A DNA stretch of 64,000 nucleotides from Ferrovibrio sp046297595 (lineage in GTDB: Bacteria; Pseudomonadota; Alphaproteobacteria; Ferrovibrionales; Ferrovibrionaceae). The notes beneath the pieces were generated by a model. It was not told the DNA's origin. It did not search any database and saw only the letters and a program-made list of their open reading frames with translations. The position numbers and the translations under genes were made by a program. The stretch lies in NCBI RefSeq assembly GCF_046297595.1, contig NZ_JBKBHT010000006.1, forward strand, positions 200,726-264,725, given 5' to 3'. Positions 60,104 through 64,000 of the stretch are shown piece by piece (positions within the stretch are counted from its first letter, which is position 1; each line of letters opens with the position of its first letter).

Positions 60104-60369
60104 GTCTGTCCCAAATCTATAGCTGTGCGGCGTAGGTCACGCCGCGCGGGGTTCGGACAGCGATGAATTTCACGGGCCCATTATCCCGCCGGGCGATCGC
60201 CGCGCCCAAAATCCGAAAACCGCATCGACCCGCCGGAAATCCCGCGGCGGACGGGGGTGTGCTTAACAGGGGTGCACTTAAAACGGCAAAAGCCCCGGCG
60301 ACCCGGAGCGACATTCTGACGGTGTCGGGGCAGGCCACACCGGACCTGCCCCGCACCTGTACGCGGACC
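60104..60369 (-). other. rplL-rpoB intercistronic region with attenuator-like hairpin
   Basis: This 266-bp stretch has no gene. The strongest fold is a GGTG-t-CGGGGCAGG / CCTGCCCCG-CACC stem (60321-60357) just after rplL. It sits where a partial terminator lowers RNA polymerase synthesis relative to ribosomal proteins in other bacteria. A poor U-run makes full termination unlikely. Confidence 0.55.
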
Positions 60370-60747
60370 TTACTTGACTTCGACCTTGGCGCCAGCGCCT
60401 TCGAGCTGGGCCTTGATCTTGGCAGCTTCGTCCTTGTTGACGCCTTCCTTGACCGGCTTCGGCGCACCTTCGACCAGGTCCTTGGCCTCCTTGAGGCCCA
60501 GACCGGTGATGGCGCGCACTTCCTTGATCACGTTGATCTTGTTGGCGCCGGCATCAGCGAGGATGACGTTGAACTCGGTCTTCTCTTCAGCGGCCGGAGC
60601 GCCGGCAGCGCCACCGGCAACGGCGGCGACGGCGACCGGAGCAGCAGCCGACACGCCCCACTTCTCTTCGAGAAGCTTGGCGAGCTCGGCGGCCTCGAGG
60701 ACGGTGAGCGACGACAGTTCGTCGACGATCTTCTGCAAATCAGCCAT
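60370..60747 (-). CDS. rplL: 50S ribosomal protein bL12 (L7/L12)
   Basis: A 125-aa stalk protein that recruits translation GTPases. N-terminal dimerisation helix (ADLQKIVDELSSLTVLEAAELAKLLEEKWGV), Ala/Gly-rich hinge (AAPVAVAAVAGGAAGAPAAEE), and the C-terminal domain with INVIKEVRAITGLGLKEAKDLVEGAPKPVKEGV. It is preceded by rplJ, as in the universal L10 operon. Confidence 0.98.
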   Translation of the reverse strand: MADLQKIVDELSSLTVLEAAELAKLLEEKWGVSAAAPVAVAAVAGGAAGAPAAEEKTEFNVILADAGANKINVIKEVRAITGLGLKEAKDLVEGAPKPVKEGVNKDEAAKIKAQLEGAGAKVEVK

Positions 60748-60811
60748 TTCGGTTACTCCTGGTTAGATAGGTTCGATACCTGGTTTGACTAGTACGGTTC
60801 GGCTTGCGACC

Positions 60812-61321
60812 TTAACCCTTGGTGGCATAGGCATTGAGCACGCGGGCCAGCTGGCCAGCGGGCGCCTGCACGACGCCGGCGACCTTGGTCGCAGGCGCGT
60901 TGAGCAGGCCAATGATCTTGCCGCGCAGCTCGTCGAGCGACGGCAAGGTTGCCAGAGCCTTCACACCGTCAGCGTTCAGCACGGTGTCGCCCATGGCGCC
61001 GCCAACAACAACGAACTTCTCGTTCTTCTTGGCGAATTCCACGGCGACCTTCGCTGCCGCGACCGGATCATTGGCATAAGCAATGCCGGTCGGACCCTTG
61101 AAGAGATCCTTCAGGGACGCGTAGGTGGTGCCCTCGAGGGCAAGGCAGACAAGACGGTTTTTCGCGACCTTGAAGCTGGCGCCAGCAGCACGCATCTGAC
61201 GGCGCAGCTCAGTCACCTGAGCGACGGTCAGACCGTTATTCTGGGTTACAACGACAACCTCGGCCTTCTTGAAGACCTGGTTGAGCGTCGTCACCATCTC
61301 CTGTTTTTGAGCACGATCCAC
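60812..61321 (-). CDS. rplJ: 50S ribosomal protein uL10
   Basis: A 169-aa stalk-base protein that holds L7/L12 dimers. It begins (GTG) VDRAQKQEMVTTLNQVFKKAEVVVVTQNNGLTVAQV, with FKVAKNRLVCLAL and FKGPTGIAYANDPVAAAKV as family features. The GTG at 61321 has AGGAG 7 bases upstream; the open frame extends into the leader region but with no L10-like sequence. The start is in the L10 autoregulatory leader region. Confidence 0.95.
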   Translation of the reverse strand: MDRAQKQEMVTTLNQVFKKAEVVVVTQNNGLTVAQVTELRRQMRAAGASFKVAKNRLVCLALEGTTYASLKDLFKGPTGIAYANDPVAAAKVAVEFAKKNEKFVVVGGAMGDTVLNADGVKALATLPSLDELRGKIIGLLNAPATKVAGVVQAPAGQLARVLNAYATKG

Positions 61322-61681
61322 TGCTCGTCTCCTAAACAAGGAATCAGGCCAATGCTCCTTGCGGATACTGGCTGATCCTGGTTGGCACTTGAGCGATCGA
61401 CTTGGTCGCCCCGGCTTTGCCGCTTGCGCAGCGCCACCGTAATGCGGCAAACCGATCACCCGGTTCGCCTGTCCCAGGGCTCGAACCTTCCTGAACCCGG
61501 CCAAAGCCGGATTCCTGAAAATTCTCTTCCCCGTCTATGCAGGTGGCCTCGTCCATTAAACCCTTCGGTTCGAAAACCTCCGGGGGCCTGCAGTCTCGGA
61601 CAGGTTGCGGACATTCCGATTGCTCGAAACGCCGCTTCGCCGGCCCCTCCCGAGGGAAGGCCCGGCGAAACTCTTCACGCG
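61322..61681 (-). promoter_or_regulatory. rplA-rplJ leader region (L10 autoregulation region)
   Basis: A 360-bp gap with no gene. In most bacteria it contains the rplJ promoter and the mRNA leader to which L10(L12)4 binds to repress translation. A large imperfect hairpin (61636-61669, TTCGCCGG / CCGGCGAA with an inner stem) lies just after rplA and may be a partial terminator. I cannot draw the exact L10 fold by eye. Confidence 0.6.
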
Positions 61682-62398
61682 TTAGGCAGCAGCCTTTTCG
61701 CCGCCGCCGAGCGCGTCGCTCAGCTCGATACGCACGCCCGGACCCATGGTCGAGGACAGCGCGATCTTCTTCACGTAATGCCCCTTCACGCCGGTCGGCT
61801 TGGCCTTCATCACGGCATCGATGAACGCCTTCACGTTGGCCAGGATCTGGTCTTCGGTGAACGACGCCTTGGCGATGCCGGCATGGATCAGGCCGGCCTT
61901 CTCCACGCGGAACTCGACCTGGCCGCCCTTGGCCGCCTTCACGGCGCCGGCGACGTCCATGGTGACCGAGCCCAGCTTCGGGTTCGGCATCAGGCCGCGC
62001 GGGCCCAGCACCTTACCCAGCTTGCCCACCACGGCCATCATGTCGGGCGTGGCGATGCAGCGATCGAACTCGATCTTGCCGGTGTTGATGATTTCTGCCA
62101 GGTCGTCGGCACCGACCAGGTCGGCACCGGCCTTCTTGGCCTCCTCGGCCTTCGGGCCCTTGGCGAAGACAGCGACGCGCACCGACTTGCCCGTGCCCGA
62201 CGGCATGGTGACGACGCCACGGACCATCTGGTCGGCATGACGCGGATCGACGCCGAGGTTCATCGCGATCTCGATGGTCTCGTCGAACTTGGCCTTGGCA
62301 TTGCCCTTGACCATCTTGACGGCATCGGTGAGGCCGTAGCGGAGGTCCGGGTTAACGGTCTTCGCGGCGGCGGTGTAGCGCTTGCCCTTGTTGCTCAT
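61682..62398 (-). CDS. rplA: 50S ribosomal protein uL1
   Basis: A 238-aa L1 stalk protein that also represses its own operon. Contains TVNPDLRYGLTDAVKMVKGNAKAKFDETIEIAMNLGVDPRHADQMVRGVV and the signature MPNPKLGSVTMDVAGAVKAAKGGQVEFRVEK. It follows rplK by 15 bp. Confidence 0.98.
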   Translation of the reverse strand: MSNKGKRYTAAAKTVNPDLRYGLTDAVKMVKGNAKAKFDETIEIAMNLGVDPRHADQMVRGVVTMPSGTGKSVRVAVFAKGPKAEEAKKAGADLVGADDLAEIINTGKIEFDRCIATPDMMAVVGKLGKVLGPRGLMPNPKLGSVTMDVAGAVKAAKGGQVEFRVEKAGLIHAGIAKASFTEDQILANVKAFIDAVMKAKPTGVKGHYVKKIALSSTMGPGVRIELSDALGGGEKAAA

Positions 62399-62413
62399 GA
62401 TCTAGATCTCCCC

Positions 62414-62848
62414 TTACTCGCCACGAACGTCCAGGCCCATCGAACGGGCCGAACCAACGATCATGCGGCATGCCGCGTCGATGTCGTGGGCGTTGAGATC
62501 CTTCATCTTCTGCTTGGCGATCTCGCGCACCTGATCCATCGTCACCGCGCCAACCTTCTCACCACGGCCGGTCAGCTTGGCGCCGGACTTGATGTTGGCG
62601 GCCTTCTTGAGGAAGTAGGTCACCGGCGGGGTCTTGGTGATGAACGTGAACGAACGGTCCGAATACACGGTGATCACCACCGGGATCGGCATGTCCTGCT
62701 CGAGATCCTTGGTCTGCGCGTTGAACGCCTTGCAGAATTCCATGATGTTGACGCCGCGCTGACCGAGCGCGGGGCCAATCGGCGGCGACGGGTTGGCCTT
62801 GCCGGCCGGAACCTGCAGCTTGATGTAGCCTTCAATCTTCTTCGCCAT
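62414..62848 (-). CDS. rplK: 50S ribosomal protein uL11
   Basis: A 144-aa GTPase-centre protein: KKIEGYIKLQVPAGKANPSPPIGPALGQRGVNIMEFCKAFNAQT, and the RNA-binding C-terminal domain KTPPVTYFLKKAANIKSGA. First gene of the L11-L1 pair; separated from nusG by 146 bp that contain no ORF and should hold the pair's promoter. Confidence 0.98.
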   Translation of the reverse strand: MAKKIEGYIKLQVPAGKANPSPPIGPALGQRGVNIMEFCKAFNAQTKDLEQDMPIPVVITVYSDRSFTFITKTPPVTYFLKKAANIKSGAKLTGRGEKVGAVTMDQVREIAKQKMKDLNAHDIDAACRMIVGSARSMGLDVRGE

Positions 62849-62994
62849 ACTCTTTCCTTTCCTGCCTGGAACGATGCCGTTCCGTTAGCGGAGGCGCGGT
62901 GCGATCAGGGTCGGTCCGGCGAAATGGACCTTAGCTGTCTCCCACGCGGTGAACCGGGCCAGAAGCAAAAGCAGCCCGGGTACTCGCAACCAGA

Positions 62995-63525
62995 TCAGAG
63001 CTTCTCGACCTGGCTGTATTCCAGCTCCACCGGGGTGGCGCGACCGAAGATCGACACCGCCACCTTGAGGCGTGCGCGCTCTTCGTCCACTTCCTCCACC
63101 ACGCCGGAGAACGACGTGAACGGGCCGTCGGCAACGCGCACCTGCTCGCCCACCTCGAAGGTGACGGACGGCTTCGGATGTTCGACGCCTTCCTTCACCT
63201 GATTGGCGATACGCTGCGCCTCGGCTTCCGTGATCGGCGACGGCTTGCCGCCCGAGCTCAGGAAGCCGGTGACCTTCGGCGTATTCTTGACGAGGTGATA
63301 GCTCTCGTCGGTCAGATCCATCTTCACCAGCACATAGCCGGGGAAGAACTTGCGCTCGGCATTGACCTTCTGGCCGCGGCGGACTTCCACCACTTCCTCG
63401 GTCGGCACCAGCACCTCTTCGAAAAGATCGCTCATGCCCTTTTGCGCCGCGCCGTCGCGGATCGCCTGGGCGACCTTCTTTTCGAAGTTCGAATAAACGT
63501 GGACGATGTACCAGCGCGCCGCCAT
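62995..63525 (-). CDS. nusG: Transcription termination/antitermination factor NusG
   Basis: A 176-aa factor with an NGN domain (WYIVHVYSNFEKKVAQAIRDGAAQ, FPGYVLVKMDLTDESYHLVKNTPKVTGFL) and a C-terminal KOW domain (EVGEQVRVADGPFTSFSGVVEEVDEERARLKVAVSIFGRATPVELEYSQVEKL). It follows secE by 2 bp, as usual. Confidence 0.98.
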   Translation of the reverse strand: MAARWYIVHVYSNFEKKVAQAIRDGAAQKGMSDLFEEVLVPTEEVVEVRRGQKVNAERKFFPGYVLVKMDLTDESYHLVKNTPKVTGFLSSGGKPSPITEAEAQRIANQVKEGVEHPKPSVTFEVGEQVRVADGPFTSFSGVVEEVDEERARLKVAVSIFGRATPVELEYSQVEKL

Positions 63526-63527
63526 CG

Positions 63528-63725
63528 TCAGCTCCCCAGGCCGAGGACCAGCTGCACGATAAAGCGCAGGATCGAGTCGACCGCAAAAAAGAACAGCGCG
63601 GCGACCAGTCCCATGACGAAAACCATCGCCGTGGTGATCAGCGTTTCCTTGCGGCTCGGCCAGGTGACTTTGGAAGTCTCCTGCCGGACCTGCCGGAAGA
63701 ACTCGATCGGACTGACTTTCGCCAT
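63528..63725 (-). CDS. secE: Preprotein translocase subunit SecE
   Basis: A 65-aa single-span form, with the amphipathic segment SPIEFFRQVRQETSKVTWPSRKETL followed by a C-terminal membrane helix (TAMVFVMGLVAALFFFAVDSILRFIVQLVLGL). The short form is normal outside enterobacteria. Confidence 0.97.
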   Translation of the reverse strand: MAKVSPIEFFRQVRQETSKVTWPSRKETLITTAMVFVMGLVAALFFFAVDSILRFIVQLVLGLGS

Positions 63726-63768
63726 CGCCTTGCTACCTACCTGTACTCATTCTCTGTCTGCGTCACGC

Positions 63769-63845
63769 TGGCAGGGGTGGAGGGAGTCGAACCCCCAACC
63801 CCCGGTTTTGGAGACCGGTGCTCTAGCCAGTTGAGCTACACCCCT
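63769..63845 (-). tRNA. trnW: tRNA-Trp (CCA anticodon)
   Basis: Reading the minus strand, AGGGGTG pairs at the acceptor with CACCCCT-type 3' strand. The D-arm AGCTCAACTGGCTAGAGCA, an anticodon loop CTCCAAA with CCA at 63811-63809, and a T-arm GGGGGTTCGACTCCC give a full cloverleaf. CCA is encoded at the 3' end (63771-63769). The tuf - tRNA-Trp - secE - nusG order is conserved in proteobacteria. Confidence 0.96.
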
Positions 63846-63882
63846 GCACGCGCGTCAGACCTTCGCTTGGCGCAACTGGCGC

Positions 63883-64000
63883 TTACGCGATGATCTTGGC
63901 GACGACGCCGGCGCCGACGGTACGGCCGCCTTCGCGGATCGCGAAGCGCAGGCCCTCGTCCATGGCGATCGGCGCGATCAGCTCGACATCCATCGCAACG
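63883..64000 (-). CDS. tuf: Elongation factor Tu, C-terminal fragment (runs off the window)
   Basis: The last 38 codons of tuf are present. They end VELIAPIAMDEGLRFAIREG then GRTVGAGVVAKIIA, the standard EF-Tu C-terminus, with a TAA stop at 63885-63883. The start lies outside the window. Confidence 0.96.
   Translation of the reverse strand, partial: VAMDVELIAPIAMDEGLRFAIREGGRTVGAGVVAKIIA

Overview
This 64 kb window is high-GC chromosomal DNA from an alphaproteobacterium, probably a free-living Rhodospirillales-like lineage. The placement rests on an adjacent divK-pleD pair, a DUF1849/EipB envelope protein, a PHA-granule phasin, a PobR/PobA pair, alphaproteobacterial-style RpoB/RpoC, and an alphaproteobacterial SOS box (GAAC-N7-GAAC). 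No species call is possible from the sequence alone.

Layout. 1-5.9 kb: 3' end of rnr, a periplasmic glycerophosphodiesterase, CorA, a DUF983 membrane protein and two tandem NUDT19-like Nudix genes, mostly joined by 4-bp start/stop overlaps. An AT-rich islet with a 62-aa orphan ORF follows, then rpmG. 5.9-10.3 kb: an iron-uptake type cluster (MFS siderophore permease, small STAS-like protein, TonB receptor, MarR regulator). 10.3-14.7 kb: pleD-divK, a HAD phosphatase-like gene with a ROK sugar kinase, and eipB. 14.7-17 kb: the accessory islet. It holds an approximately 10-bp-periodic degenerate repeat array, an SOS box in front of a 66-aa ORF, a Shedu (SduA) defence nuclease, and a VapBC-type module whose PIN toxin is cut to 22 codons exactly where the Shedu region begins. 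17.2-22 kb: a degenerate GGDEF protein, two RidA paralogues, a second GDPD, a FemAB-like protein, a HIT protein and a frameshifted Sel1/TPR gene. 22-29 kb: a peptide-type ABC transporter without ATPases, clpA-clpS and a phasin. 29.4-36.2 kb: lipoprotein, D,D-carboxypeptidase with SPOR domain, membrane-anchored class III cyclase, MFS transporter, and ugd-galU for UDP-glucuronate. 36.5-46.5 kb: enoyl-CoA hydratase, CoA-binding protein, MetY, divergent pobR/pobA, MFS, cutA-ctaA, acyl-CoA synthetase, uppP. 46.7-51.6 kb: a 25-aa membrane peptide, a GIY-YIG plus Myb/SANT-like protein, a possible sRNA, parC, recO and an FG-GAP-type secreted protein. 51.6-64 kb: the universal tuf - tRNA-Trp - secE - nusG - rplK - rplA - rplJ - rplL - rpoB - rpoC block, entirely on the minus strand.

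Most of the window is ordinary core genome. The stretch most worth attention is about 14.65-17.0 kb, where a periodic repeat, a probable LexA target, an anti-phage nuclease and a broken toxin gene lie next to each other. Smaller oddities are a 60-bp, 23% GC patch inside a Nudix gene, a transcription terminator that doubles as signal-peptide coding sequence downstream of rpoC, and an orphan plus-strand terminator suggesting an unannotated small RNA.
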